Part shown: positions 55,054-63,096 of the stretch, piece by piece
Layout: every line of letters starts with the position of its first letter
How positions within the stretch are numbered: position 1 is the first letter of the stretch
Assembly (NCBI RefSeq): GCF_036188265.1
Contig: NZ_CP108093.1
Location: 4,794,001-4,858,000, forward strand
Reading direction: 5' to 3'
Source of the DNA: Streptomyces sp. NBC_00247
Lineage (GTDB): Bacteria; Actinomycetota; Actinomycetes; Streptomycetales; Streptomycetaceae
Length of the DNA stretch: 64,000 nt
Program-made: the position numbers and the translations under genes
Notes under the pieces: model-generated
Seen by the model: the letters and a program-made list of their open reading frames with translations, nothing else
Databases searched by the model: none
Told to the model about the DNA's origin: nothing

Positions 55054-56217
55054 GTGACATCGGTAGCGGAGAGTGTGGCAAGACAGCAGGTGACCGAGGC
55101 CCGCAGGATCGTCGTCAAGGTGGGCTCCTCCTCGCTCACCACCGCGGCGGGCGGGCTGGACGCCGACCGCGTCGACGCCCTCGTGGACGTCCTCGCCAAG
55201 GTCCGCAGCGGCGGCGAACGGGAGGTCGTCCTCGTCTCCAGCGGTGCCATCGCCGCCGGTCTCGCCCCCCTGGGCCTGCACCGCAGACCGAGGGACCTCG
55301 CCCGGCAGCAGGCGGCTGCCAGCGTCGGCCAGGGACTCCTGGTGGCCCGGTACACGGCGTCCTTCGCCCGCTACGGCGTACGCGTCGGCCAGGTGCTGCT
55401 GACGACTGACGACACCAGCCGCCGCGCCCACTACCGCAACGCCTACCGCACCCTCGACCAGCTGCTGGAGATGGGCGCCCTGCCCGTCGTCAACGAGAAC
55501 GACACCGTCGCCACCGACGAGATCCGCTTCGGCGACAACGACCGCCTGGCCGCCCTCGTCGCCCACCTCGTCCACGCCGACCTCCTCGTCCTCCTCTCCG
55601 ACGTGGACGGGGTCTACGACGGCGACCCCAGCACCCCGGGCACCTCACGGATCGCCGAGATCACCGGCCCGCAAGACCTGGCGGGCGTCACGATCGGCAG
55701 CGCGGGCAAGGCCGGGGTCGGCACCGGCGGCATGGTCACCAAGGTGGAGGCGGCCCGGATCGCCACCGCGGCCGGCATCCCCGTCGTCCTCACCTCCGCC
55801 TGGCACGCCGCCGACGCGCTCGCCGGACGGGACACCGGGACCTACTTCCACCCCACCGGCCGCCGCTCCGCGGACCGCCTCCTCTGGCTGGCCCACGCCT
55901 CGGCCCCGCAGGGCGCGCTGATCCTGGACGAGGGGGCCGTACGGGCGGTCGTGGAACGCCGCACCTCCCTGCTGCCCGCGGGAATCAGTGCCGTGGACGG
56001 CGACTTCACGGCCGGCGACCCCGTCGAACTGCGCGACCCCGCCGGCCGGGCGGTCGCGCGCGGCCTCGTCAACTTCGACGCCAGGGAGATCCCCCAACTG
56101 CTGGGGCGCTCCACGCACGATCTGGCCCGCGAACTCGGACCCGCCTACGAACGCGAGGTCGTACACAGGGACGACCTCGTCGTTCTCATGCCCCCTTCGG
56201 CGCCCCGAATCGGCTGA
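55054..56217 (+). CDS. proB: Glutamate 5-kinase
   Basis: This 387-residue enzyme phosphorylates glutamate in the first step of proline synthesis. The amino acid kinase domain (~15-270) has IVVKVGSSSLT, VSSGAIAAG and NENDTVATDEIRFGDND. A C-terminal PUA domain (~290-375) follows. GTGs at 55054, 55075 and 55090 are in frame. I chose the first because a -10 box fits a leaderless mRNA and the other two lack well-spaced ribosome-binding sites. proA follows after one small unknown gene. Confidence 0.95.
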   Translation: MTSVAESVARQQVTEARRIVVKVGSSSLTTAAGGLDADRVDALVDVLAKVRSGGEREVVLVSSGAIAAGLAPLGLHRRPRDLARQQAAASVGQGLLVARYTASFARYGVRVGQVLLTTDDTSRRAHYRNAYRTLDQLLEMGALPVVNENDTVATDEIRFGDNDRLAALVAHLVHADLLVLLSDVDGVYDGDPSTPGTSRIAEITGPQDLAGVTIGSAGKAGVGTGGMVTKVEAARIATAAGIPVVLTSAWHAADALAGRDTGTYFHPTGRRSADRLLWLAHASAPQGALILDEGAVRAVVERRTSLLPAGISAVDGDFTAGDPVELRDPAGRAVARGLVNFDAREIPQLLGRSTHDLARELGPAYEREVVHRDDLVVLMPPSAPRIG

Positions 56218-56339
56218 AACTCCGGACTCCTGACGGAGACCTTCACCAAAACCGCCCCACGCCGGGCCTCGGACTGGTCAACTTTGTAGCGGGGGTACGC
56301 AGGGGAACAGCACAGCAACACATCCACAGGAGGCCGCCG

Positions 56340-56852
56340 GTGAGACGAGCGCGCCCGGGGGCGCCGCCCCGAGGAGCGGGCACCCGCGCACTGACCAGCG
56401 TGGGAGCGGGAACCGGCTTCGACCGGAGTCCGCCCGCCGACCGCACGTCCGACCGGGCCGAGGACCGCACCACCGGCCACGACCCGGTAGCCGCGAAGGG
56501 GGAGACCACGCAGTCCCGGCTGTGGCACATCACGCTCTGCGTGTCCGGGACCGAGACACCGCTCGGGGAGGTCAGACGCGGCCTGGAACAACTGGCCCAC
56601 GACCACCCCTTCCTGCTGACCAGCCGGTACGCGAACGACCACGCGGAGATCCGGTACTGGGAAGAGGCCCGGGACCTGCACGACGCGGCGGCCGTCGCCC
56701 TGCGGCTCTGGGGCGAGCACCGCTCCACCGCCCAGCTGCCCCCGTGGGAGATCGTCGGCCTCGAAGTCATCGACCGGGAGACCTACCACCAGCGCGTCGC
56801 CGAGGGGTACGGGCCGCCGCCCGCCGCACCCGTGGGCGTGCACCCGTACTGA
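56340..56852 (+). CDS. Hypothetical protein between proB and proA
   Basis: I do not recognise this 170-residue soluble protein. The first ~60 residues are Arg/Gly/Pro/Thr-rich and look disordered. The rest (LWHITLCVSGTETPLGEV, SRYANDHAEIRYWEEARDLHDAAAVALRLWGEHR) looks like a small alpha/beta domain and ends in VGVHPY. The GTG start at 56340 is well supported by an AGGAGG site 7 bases upstream. It is on the same strand as proB and proA, but proA has its own promoter, so a link to proline synthesis is not shown. Confidence 0.8.
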   Translation: MRRARPGAPPRGAGTRALTSVGAGTGFDRSPPADRTSDRAEDRTTGHDPVAAKGETTQSRLWHITLCVSGTETPLGEVRRGLEQLAHDHPFLLTSRYANDHAEIRYWEEARDLHDAAAVALRLWGEHRSTAQLPPWEIVGLEVIDRETYHQRVAEGYGPPPAAPVGVHPY

Positions 56853-56961
56853 CCCGGAGGCGGGAGCGGGGCGCGTCCGGCCCGCTCCCGCCCCGAGGCG
56901 CTTTTCCCGCCCGGACGTCTCGTATCACGGGATACCGGACGGACGCCCGGGGACCGCGCAC

Positions 56962-56967
56962 TACCCT
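56962..56967 (+). promoter_or_regulatory. -10 box for a leaderless start (proA)
   Basis: TACCCT is followed by 6 bases and then the ATG at 56974. Confidence 0.55.
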
Positions 56968-56973
56968 GCGGGC

Positions 56974-58257
56974 ATGACCACGCTCACCCCGTACGACAAC
57001 ATGTCCCCGGTCGCGCAGGCCGCCTACCGGGCGCGCGCTGCCGCCGCCGACATCGCGCCGCTCCCGCGCGCCGCCAAGGACGACGCCCTGCTCGCCGTGG
57101 CCGACGCGCTGGAGGTCCGCGCGGGCGAGATCATCGAGGCCAACGCCCAGGACGTCGAGCGGGCCCGGTCCGCGGGCACCGCCGAATCGGTCGTCGACCG
57201 GCTCACGCTGACGCCCGAGCGCATCCGCGCCATCGCCGCCGACGTGCGCCAGGTCGCCTCCCTGCCCGACCCGGTCGGCGAGGTCGTGCGCGGCTCCACC
57301 CTCCCCAACGGCATCGACCTGCGTCAGGTCCGCGTGCCGCTCGGAGTGGTCGGGATCATCTACGAGGCCCGCCCCAACGTCACCGTCGACGCCGCCGTCC
57401 TCTGCCTGAAGTCCGGCAACGCGGTACTGCTGCGCGGCTCCTCGTCCGCGTACGCCTCCAACACCGCCCTCGTGCGCGTGCTGCGCGACGCGGTCGGCGG
57501 TGCCGGACTGCCGGCCGACGCGGTACAGCTGGTACCGGGGGAGAGCCACGAGTCCGTCCGCGAACTCATGCGCGCCCGGGGCCTGGTGGACGTCCTCATC
57601 CCGCGCGGTGGCGCGGGGCTGATCCGCCGGGTCGTGGAGGAGTCCACCGTCCCCGTCATCGAGACCGGCACCGGCAACTGCCACGTGTACGTGGACGCGC
57701 GGACCGATCTGGCGATGGCAGTCGACATCCTGGTCAACTCGAAGGCGCAGCGGCCGAGCGTCTGCAACTCCGCCGAGACGCTCCTCGTCCACCGGGACGT
57801 CGCCGACCAGTTCCTGCCGCTGGCGCTGGAAGCGCTGGCCGACGCCGGGGTGACCGTGCACGGCGACGAGCGCGTCCTGACGTACGCCGAGGGTTCCAAG
57901 GCGACCGTCGTGCCCGCCACCCCGGAGGACTGGGAGACGGAGTACCTCTCCTACGACATCGCCGCCGCCGTGGTGGACTCGCTGGACGCCGCCGTGGCGC
58001 ACATCCGGCTCTGGTCCTCCGGTCACACCGAGGCGATCGTCACCACCTCCCAGGCCGCCGCGCGCCGGTTCACCCAACTGGTCGATTCGACGACGGTCGC
58101 CGTCAACGCCTCCACCCGTTTCACCGACGGTGGCCAGTTCGGATTCGGCGCGGAGATCGGCATCTCCACGCAGAAGCTGCACGCCCGGGGCCCGATGGGG
58201 CTGCCCGAACTGACCACGACGAAGTACATCGTCACCGGGGACGGTCACACCCGGTAG
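56974..58257 (+). CDS. proA: Gamma-glutamyl phosphate reductase
   Basis: This 427-residue NADPH-dependent aldehyde-dehydrogenase-fold enzyme does the second step of proline synthesis. VPLGVVGIIYEARPNVT, ETGTGNCHVYVD and the catalytic Cys in RPSVCNSAET are intact, and the ending FTDGGQFGFGAEIGISTQK is standard. It seems to start leaderless. A strong terminator follows. Confidence 0.96.
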   Translation: MTTLTPYDNMSPVAQAAYRARAAAADIAPLPRAAKDDALLAVADALEVRAGEIIEANAQDVERARSAGTAESVVDRLTLTPERIRAIAADVRQVASLPDPVGEVVRGSTLPNGIDLRQVRVPLGVVGIIYEARPNVTVDAAVLCLKSGNAVLLRGSSSAYASNTALVRVLRDAVGGAGLPADAVQLVPGESHESVRELMRARGLVDVLIPRGGAGLIRRVVEESTVPVIETGTGNCHVYVDARTDLAMAVDILVNSKAQRPSVCNSAETLLVHRDVADQFLPLALEALADAGVTVHGDERVLTYAEGSKATVVPATPEDWETEYLSYDIAAAVVDSLDAAVAHIRLWSSGHTEAIVTTSQAAARRFTQLVDSTTVAVNASTRFTDGGQFGFGAEIGISTQKLHARGPMGLPELTTTKYIVTGDGHTR

Positions 58258-58267
58258 CCGGGTGCGG

Positions 58268-58311
58268 TCGGTTCGGTCAGGGAGACTTCCCCGTCTCCCT
58301 GACCGAACCGA
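58268..58311 (+). terminator. proA terminator
   Basis: A perfect 19-bp stem (TCGGTTCGGTCAGGGAGAC and complement) closes a 6-base loop. The next gene's -10 box lies 12 bases beyond. Confidence 0.9.
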
Positions 58312-58322
58312 CCCGTCAGGGC

Positions 58323-58328
58323 TACGCT
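58323..58328 (+). promoter_or_regulatory. -10 box for a leaderless start (membrane protein gene)
   Basis: TACGCT is followed by 6 bases and then the GTG at 58335. Confidence 0.55.
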
Positions 58329-58334
58329 GAATCC

Positions 58335-59162
58335 GTGGACGACGTGGGGGGCAGGCCGTCTCAGGACGGCCGGGAGCCCGACGACGACGACCGCGGGGGC
58401 GCGGACGAGGACTTCGCCACCGTGGTCTTCGACGAGGACTTCGTACGGGCCGCGAGGATCCACGAACCCACCGCGGTGGAACGGCTGGTCGCCGCCGCCG
58501 AGGCGCGCGCGGAGGCCGAGGCGTCCCGGTCCCGCTCGGCGGGTGCGGGCAGGGACGGCGACCCGTACGGCCACTACGGCGCCGGATACGGCGGCGGGCG
58601 CGGCGCTCCGCCCGACCCGGACGACCTCGACTACGACCCCGACCACGATGTCGCCAGAGGCCCCTACGGCCCGCACGGCGGAGTTCTGCGGCCCTACCGG
58701 GGTTCCGCGCGCTGGCACCGTCCGATCGCCTGGCTCCTGGCGCTGCTGATGGGGATCGGGATGATCGCCCTCGCCTTCAGCGCCGTCTATCGGGGCGCCT
58801 CGGCCGACGGGCAGGACCACGTCCCGCCCACCACCAACGGCGTGGACGCCGCGGCCACGGAGCCCGCGGGCCCCGACGGCGGGCAGCCCGGGGCCGCGCG
58901 CCCGGCGGACCCGGACACGGCGGACCCGGACACTGCGGTCCCGGACTCCACGGACGCGGACTCGGCCCCGGGCTCCACGGGCGCGGTGGACGAGGTGGTC
59001 GGCGGTCCGGCTCCGGCCGGCGAGGAGACGGGGAGCCCGGCGCCCTTCGGCGCGTACACCTCCGGTGTGCCGGGGGCGGGCAGGGAAGCCCGCGCACCGG
59101 GGAGCCTTCTGCCGTCCGCGTCCGTGGGCGCTTTGGTTCCGGCCCCCTCGCACACGCACTGA
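58335..59162 (+). CDS. Single-pass membrane protein with FDExFVRAAR motif (paralog 1)
   Basis: This 275-residue protein has an acidic cytoplasmic N-terminus with the segment VFDEDFVRAAR at residues 31-41. An Ala/Glu/Arg-rich helix and a Gly/Tyr/Asp-rich stretch follow, with one membrane helix at ~131-151. The extracellular tail is Asp/Pro/Ala/Thr-rich (repeats of ADPDTADPDT) without a folded domain. The next gene shares the FDExFVRAAR segment, the following RERM/VERL helix and the topology. The function is unknown. In S. coelicolor I recall a similar pair in this position that affects antibiotic production, but I cannot verify that here. Confidence 0.8.
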   Translation: MDDVGGRPSQDGREPDDDDRGGADEDFATVVFDEDFVRAARIHEPTAVERLVAAAEARAEAEASRSRSAGAGRDGDPYGHYGAGYGGGRGAPPDPDDLDYDPDHDVARGPYGPHGGVLRPYRGSARWHRPIAWLLALLMGIGMIALAFSAVYRGASADGQDHVPPTTNGVDAAATEPAGPDGGQPGAARPADPDTADPDTAVPDSTDADSAPGSTGAVDEVVGGPAPAGEETGSPAPFGAYTSGVPGAGREARAPGSLLPSASVGALVPAPSHTH

Positions 59163-59432
59163 AGCCTCCGGCCGCCCCGCACACGCTTGGAGGGCGTGGG
59201 ACGGCGGGCCCCGGGAGCCGAGTGTCCGTCCGGCCGTTCCCGCACCGCGCGTCACCCTTTCGGTCGTGTCGCGTCGTAGCGCCCAGTCGTGCGAACTCCT
59301 CGGTTGGCCCCCTCCACCGCGTTTACACAAGGGGTATTCGACCTACCCTCACAGTGTGACCCCTCTTCCGGAGGGGGCTTCTCGCTGCCCTCGGCCGCCT
59401 GGCCGGGCAGACCGTTGCGCACCGACCCAGGT

Positions 59433-59610
59433 CGTGTGGTGAAAGTCCCGCCTGTCCGGCGACGCCCGGCACACACCGCGTTGTCGGGATCACCCCGATA
59501 CATCCAGTAACGGGGCGATCCTCCGCCGTGCGATCGCACGCGCCGGACGCTGCCGGGCCCGCCCTCCGGACGGACGGCGCCACTTTCACCACACGCCCTC
59601 GGCCGGTGGT
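59433..59610. repeat. Dispersed palindromic element, copy B
   Basis: This ~178-bp intergenic element has outer arms GTGTGGTGAAAGT (59436-59448) and ACTTTCACCACAC (59583-59595), which are exact inverse complements. Inside lie further partial palindromes, including GTGCGATCGCAC (59529-59540). The right arm (GCCCGCC-TCCGG-CGGACGGCGCC and on to ACACGCCCTCG) matches copy A at 2590-2697. No coding potential is convincing. The rest of the 59163-59629 spacer holds only an AT-containing stretch and no gene. Confidence 0.65.
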
Positions 59611-59629
59611 GTGGAGATCGGGAGAAGTC

Positions 59630-60799
59630 ATGGCAGGCCGTGGAGATCCACCGGAAGAGCCGCCCGAGAACCCCGCCGGCGGCGAGGACGAATACCGCTC
59701 GCTCGTCTTCGACGAGTCCTTCGTCCGCGCTGCCCGGCTCCAGGAGTTCTCCGCGCGGGAGCGCATGGGTGAGCACGCCCGTGCCGTGCGGTCGGTGCCC
59801 CGGCGCTCCTCGCGCAAGGGCCCGGGTCTCGCCACCACTCTGGTCGTCCTCGTCGCGCTGGCCTTCGCCTCCGCCGTGTACATCGGCTTCCGCCAGCCGC
59901 TGCCCGACACCGTCCCCGACCGCGCGGAACCGCTCCGGGCCACCGTCGTACCCCTCGCGCCGCGCGGAGCGGTGCCCGGCGGGTCCCCCCGGGCACTCAT
60001 CGAGCACGGCCCGGCCGCGCACTTCCGTGTCGGGGCGGCCGGGATCAACCTGCCGGCGGTCCGGCGGACCGACAACTTCTCCGACGCGCAGGTCATGGCA
60101 GCCCTGGCCACGGCCAAGGACTTCCTGGTGGAGTCCTCACTCGACCCCGATGTCCTCGGCGCGCGGGAAACCGGGACGGTGAAGGCACTGCTCGACCCGG
60201 ACCAGGCCGCGGACTTCGACCTGAGCATGGACAGCCCGGCGGGCGACGGACGGCATCCCGCAGCCGGCTGGCTGGTCCGCTTCGACCAGTCCCGCGCCGA
60301 GCTCGCCGACCCCGCGATCCGGGTCTACGGGACCCTCTCCTACTCCGAGACGGACGCGGGCAGGCTGGAGGTCGTCGCGGACCACACCTTCACCTACACC
60401 GTGCGGCCCGCCGTCAACGGCCCCCAGCAGGCCGACGGCGCCTCCCTGTTCACCGTGCACCGGCTGCTGCACTTCCGCTTCGACCGGGACGATCTCCGGC
60501 TGCACCGCCTGGAACTGCGCACCGCCTACGTACAGGCAGGACCGCAGTCCTGCTCCTCGGGCACCTCTCCGGCGCTGAACCCGCTGCTCGCGGGGGAGCG
60601 CGCCGACCCCGCGGGGCCCGTGGGCACCGATCCGTACGCGACCGGGACCCCCGCCGGCGGGCTCTGCGGAACGCTGGAGATCAGCCCCGCGCTCGGCCAG
60701 GCCCCTCCTGCCCCGGTGACCCCGGGCCAGGTGTCCCCGGGCCAGGTGTCCCCGGGCCAGGTGTCGGGTCCGGCGCACGGCCCGGTGCCGATCCCGTAG
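59630..60799 (+). CDS. Single-pass membrane protein with FDExFVRAAR motif (paralog 2)
   Basis: This 389-residue protein has VFDESFVRAAR at 26-36, a basic stretch before one membrane helix at ~67-86, and a ~300-residue extracellular domain absent from paralog 1. That domain has a HFRVGAAGINLPAVRRTDNFSD-like start (residues ~135-155) and a GTLSYSE...FTYTVRPAV region suggesting beta structure, with Cys in CSSG and GGLCGT. The last 40 residues hold PGQVS repeats. The ATG follows GGGAGA. The gene is preceded by the palindromic element. The function is unknown; the structured outer domain makes it the likely effector or sensor of the pair. Confidence 0.8.
   Translation: MAGRGDPPEEPPENPAGGEDEYRSLVFDESFVRAARLQEFSARERMGEHARAVRSVPRRSSRKGPGLATTLVVLVALAFASAVYIGFRQPLPDTVPDRAEPLRATVVPLAPRGAVPGGSPRALIEHGPAAHFRVGAAGINLPAVRRTDNFSDAQVMAALATAKDFLVESSLDPDVLGARETGTVKALLDPDQAADFDLSMDSPAGDGRHPAAGWLVRFDQSRAELADPAIRVYGTLSYSETDAGRLEVVADHTFTYTVRPAVNGPQQADGASLFTVHRLLHFRFDRDDLRLHRLELRTAYVQAGPQSCSSGTSPALNPLLAGERADPAGPVGTDPYATGTPAGGLCGTLEISPALGQAPPAPVTPGQVSPGQVSPGQVSGPAHGPVPIP
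60721..60765 (+). repeat. 15-bp tandem repeat, three exact copies
   Basis: CCCGGGCCAGGTGTC occurs three times in frame near the end of the membrane protein gene and encodes PGQVS repeats. Confidence 0.9.
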
Positions 60800-60833
60800 C
60801 GGGCCGGGCGCCGAACCCTCTGGCGCGGCCCGG
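60800..60833. terminator. Hairpin between convergent genes
   Basis: CGGGCCGGGCGCC pairs with GGCGCGGCCCGG with a 2-base bulge. It lies between paralog 2 and the M48 protease gene. Confidence 0.45.
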
Positions 60834-60853
60834 TCCTACGCGCGCGTGCGGGC

Positions 60854-61915
60854 CTACTCCGGAGCGGGGCCGGTGCCGGGCGCCTCGCTCCGGGCGCCCC
60901 CGGTGAACTTGTCCCGGAGCTTGCCGCCGAGGTCCCCGGCGCCCCCCGCTATGTCGCCGACCAGCTTGATCAACGGGTCCTTGCTGGTACGAACGGTGTC
61001 GGCGTAGTGCGCGGCGGACTCGCGGAAGGAATCCGTCACCGAGGTCTCCTTGTCCTCCTCGCGGCGCGGGTAGTGGCCGTCCATGGTGCGCTGGTAGTCC
61101 CGGGACTCCGACCAGCTCTTCAGCTCGGCCGCCCGCACGGTGGTGAAGGGGTGCGAACGGGGCAGCACATTGAGGATCTTGAGCACGGAGTCGCGGAGAT
61201 CGCCCGCCTTCTCGTACTCGTCCGCCTGGGCGAGGAAGGCGTCGACGTTCATCTCGTGGAGGTGGTTCCCGCCGGCGATCTTCATCAGACCGCGCATGGA
61301 CGCCCGCAGGTCCTGGCCCACCAGCAGACCGGCCCGGTCGGCCGAGAGTTCCGACTTGCGGAACCACTCGCGCAACGCCGTCACGATGGCCAGCACCGCC
61401 ACATTGCCCAGCGGTATCCAGGCCACCTTCAGCGCGAGGTTCGTCAGGAAGAGCAGGACCGTGCGGTAGACGGAGTGGCCGGAGAGGGCGTGCCCCACCT
61501 CGTGGCCCACGACGGCCCGCATCTCCTCCTCGTCCAGCAGCTCGACCAGGCCGGTGGTCACCACGATGATCGGCTCGTCGAGCCCGATGCACATGGCGTT
61601 GGGCTGCGGGTTCTGCGTGACGTACATCGCGGGCACCTTCGCCAGGTCCAGGACGTAGCAGGCGTCGCGCAGCATGGCGTGCAGGTGGGCGAACTGCTCG
61701 TCGCTCACCCGCACGGAGTCGGAGAGGTAGAGGAGCCGGAGGCTGCGCTCCGGCAGCAGGCCGCTGAGCGCCTTGAAGACGGTGTCGAACCCGGTCAGCT
61801 TGCGCAGCGCCACCAGCGCCGAGCGGTCCGCCGGGTGTTCGTACGCCCGGGAGGAGATTCCCGGGAACCGCCTGCGCCGCCTGCTGGGTTCGTTCGTACG
61901 GGTGTCGTCGCTCAT
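60854..61915 (-). CDS. M48-family zinc metalloprotease, HtpX-like
   Basis: This 353-residue protein has the zinc motif HEVGH near residue 138 and the third ligand Glu in ELSADRAG. It carries hydrophobic segments around 145-185 (LLFLTNLALKVAWIPLGNVAVLAIV), so it is probably membrane-associated with a cytoplasmic active site. The C-terminal ~70 residues are polar, Gly-rich and likely flexible. HtpX-type enzymes remove damaged membrane proteins. The ATG at 61915 follows AGGGGGA. It is monocistronic. Confidence 0.9.
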   Translation of the reverse strand: MSDDTRTNEPSRRRRRFPGISSRAYEHPADRSALVALRKLTGFDTVFKALSGLLPERSLRLLYLSDSVRVSDEQFAHLHAMLRDACYVLDLAKVPAMYVTQNPQPNAMCIGLDEPIIVVTTGLVELLDEEEMRAVVGHEVGHALSGHSVYRTVLLFLTNLALKVAWIPLGNVAVLAIVTALREWFRKSELSADRAGLLVGQDLRASMRGLMKIAGGNHLHEMNVDAFLAQADEYEKAGDLRDSVLKILNVLPRSHPFTTVRAAELKSWSESRDYQRTMDGHYPRREEDKETSVTDSFRESAAHYADTVRTSKDPLIKLVGDIAGGAGDLGGKLRDKFTGGARSEAPGTGPAPE

Positions 61916-62025
61916 CTGATCCCCCTGTCGATACGGGACGCCGCCCGTCCCCCTGACAACGGCCAGCCTAGGTGCTGGCGCTACGGTGTGCGGGGGGCTG
62001 TGGACAACCAAGAGGAGCACCCGGA

Positions 62026-62178
62026 ATGCCGCACACCGTCGCACTGCTTGCCGCCGCCGCGGACGACCAGGGACCGGGCAACACGGTGCGGATCGTGCTG
62101 CTCGTCTCGCTCGTCGGGGCGGCCCTGCTGGCCTGGCTCCTGTTGCGTGGCTACCGCAACGACGACTCCAACGACTGA
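62026..62178 (+). CDS. Tiny membrane protein (50 residues)
   Basis: This short gene has one clear membrane helix (VRIVLLVSLVGAALLAWLLL, residues ~21-40) and a charged end (RGYRNDDSND). The ATG at 62026 has a GAGGAG site about 9 bases upstream and a TACGGT -10-like box ~40 bases before it. It heads the run towards nadD. The function is unknown. Confidence 0.75.
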   Translation: MPHTVALLAAAADDQGPGNTVRIVLLVSLVGAALLAWLLLRGYRNDDSND

Positions 62179-62262
62179 GTCGCCGTGAGCGTGCCCGACG
62201 GACCCGCATACGATGTGCCCGACGTCTTCCTTCCGACTCCCGACGAATAGGTCCTGCCGAAG

Positions 62263-62424
62263 ATGAGCCTCACGAGCACCGCCCACCAGCTGGTCCTTCT
62301 CGCCTCCGAGGGCGGCGAAGGCGGCAACCACGAAAGCCTCAACCCGTACCTGACCGGCGGTGGCGCCTTCGTCGCCCTGCTGCTTCTGCTCTTCGTCACC
62401 ACCCGTTTCAACCGCGACCGCTGA
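62263..62424 (+). CDS. Tiny membrane protein (53 residues)
   Basis: The protein starts MSLTSTAHQLVLLASEGGEG, has one helix (FVALLLLLFVTT, ~residues 35-46) and ends FNRDR. Bias at the third codon position and the stop 32 bases before nadD support it as real. The ribosome-binding site is weak. It may be co-transcribed with the 50-residue gene; a TACGAT box at 62211 could serve it alone. The function is unknown. Confidence 0.7.
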   Translation: MSLTSTAHQLVLLASEGGEGGNHESLNPYLTGGGAFVALLLLLFVTTRFNRDR

Positions 62425-62442
62425 GCGGTGACGCCGTGCCAG

Positions 62443-62448
62443 TAGGGT
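62443..62448 (+). promoter_or_regulatory. -10 box upstream of nadD
   Basis: TAGGGT is followed by 8 bases and then the ATG at 62457, so nadD can be read from a leaderless or near-leaderless mRNA. Confidence 0.5.
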
Positions 62449-62456
62449 CTGCACGC

Positions 62457-63074
62457 ATGGGAGAGCAGGAAGTGCCTACCGGCCGCGGCAAGCGCCGAAT
62501 CGGCGTCATGGGCGGGACGTTCGACCCGATCCATCATGGACACCTGGTGGCGGCCAGTGAAGTGGCCGCCCAGTTCCACCTGGACGAGGTCGTCTTCGTG
62601 CCGACCGGGCAGCCGTGGCAGAAGAGCCACAAAGAGGTGTCGCAGGCCGAGGACCGCTATCTGATGACGGTCATCGCCACGGCGTCGAACCCCCAGTTCT
62701 CGGTGAGCCGCAGTGACATCGACCGCGGGGGGCCGACGTACACGATCGACACTCTGCGGGACCTGCGGGAGACCCACGGGGACGCGGACCTCTTCTTCAT
62801 CACCGGCGCCGACGCGTTGTCGCAGATTCTCACCTGGCGAAACGCGGAAGAACTCTTCTCGCTCTCCCATTTCATCGGTGTGACCCGGCCGGGCCATGTG
62901 CTCACCGACGCGGGACTGCCCGAAGGCGGTGTCTCCCTCGTGGAGGTTCCCGCCCTGGCCATCTCGTCGACGGACTGCCGGTTGAGGGTCGCGCAGGGCG
63001 ATCCGGTCTGGTATCTGGTGCCCGACGGTGTGGTCCGCTACATCGACAAACGCCAGCTGTACCGAGGCGAATGA
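62457..63074 (+). CDS. nadD: Nicotinate-nucleotide adenylyltransferase
   Basis: This 205-residue enzyme makes deamido-NAD in NAD synthesis. The nucleotidyltransferase motif GGTFDPIHHGHL is near residues 18-29 and the ISST motif is near 178. ITGADALSQILTW is standard. The ATG at 62457 is preceded by a -10 box. The LytR-type gene follows 22 bases later. Confidence 0.95.
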   Translation: MGEQEVPTGRGKRRIGVMGGTFDPIHHGHLVAASEVAAQFHLDEVVFVPTGQPWQKSHKEVSQAEDRYLMTVIATASNPQFSVSRSDIDRGGPTYTIDTLRDLRETHGDADLFFITGADALSQILTWRNAEELFSLSHFIGVTRPGHVLTDAGLPEGGVSLVEVPALAISSTDCRLRVAQGDPVWYLVPDGVVRYIDKRQLYRGE

Positions 63075-63096
63075 GCCACGGAGAGGGGCACCGGTG

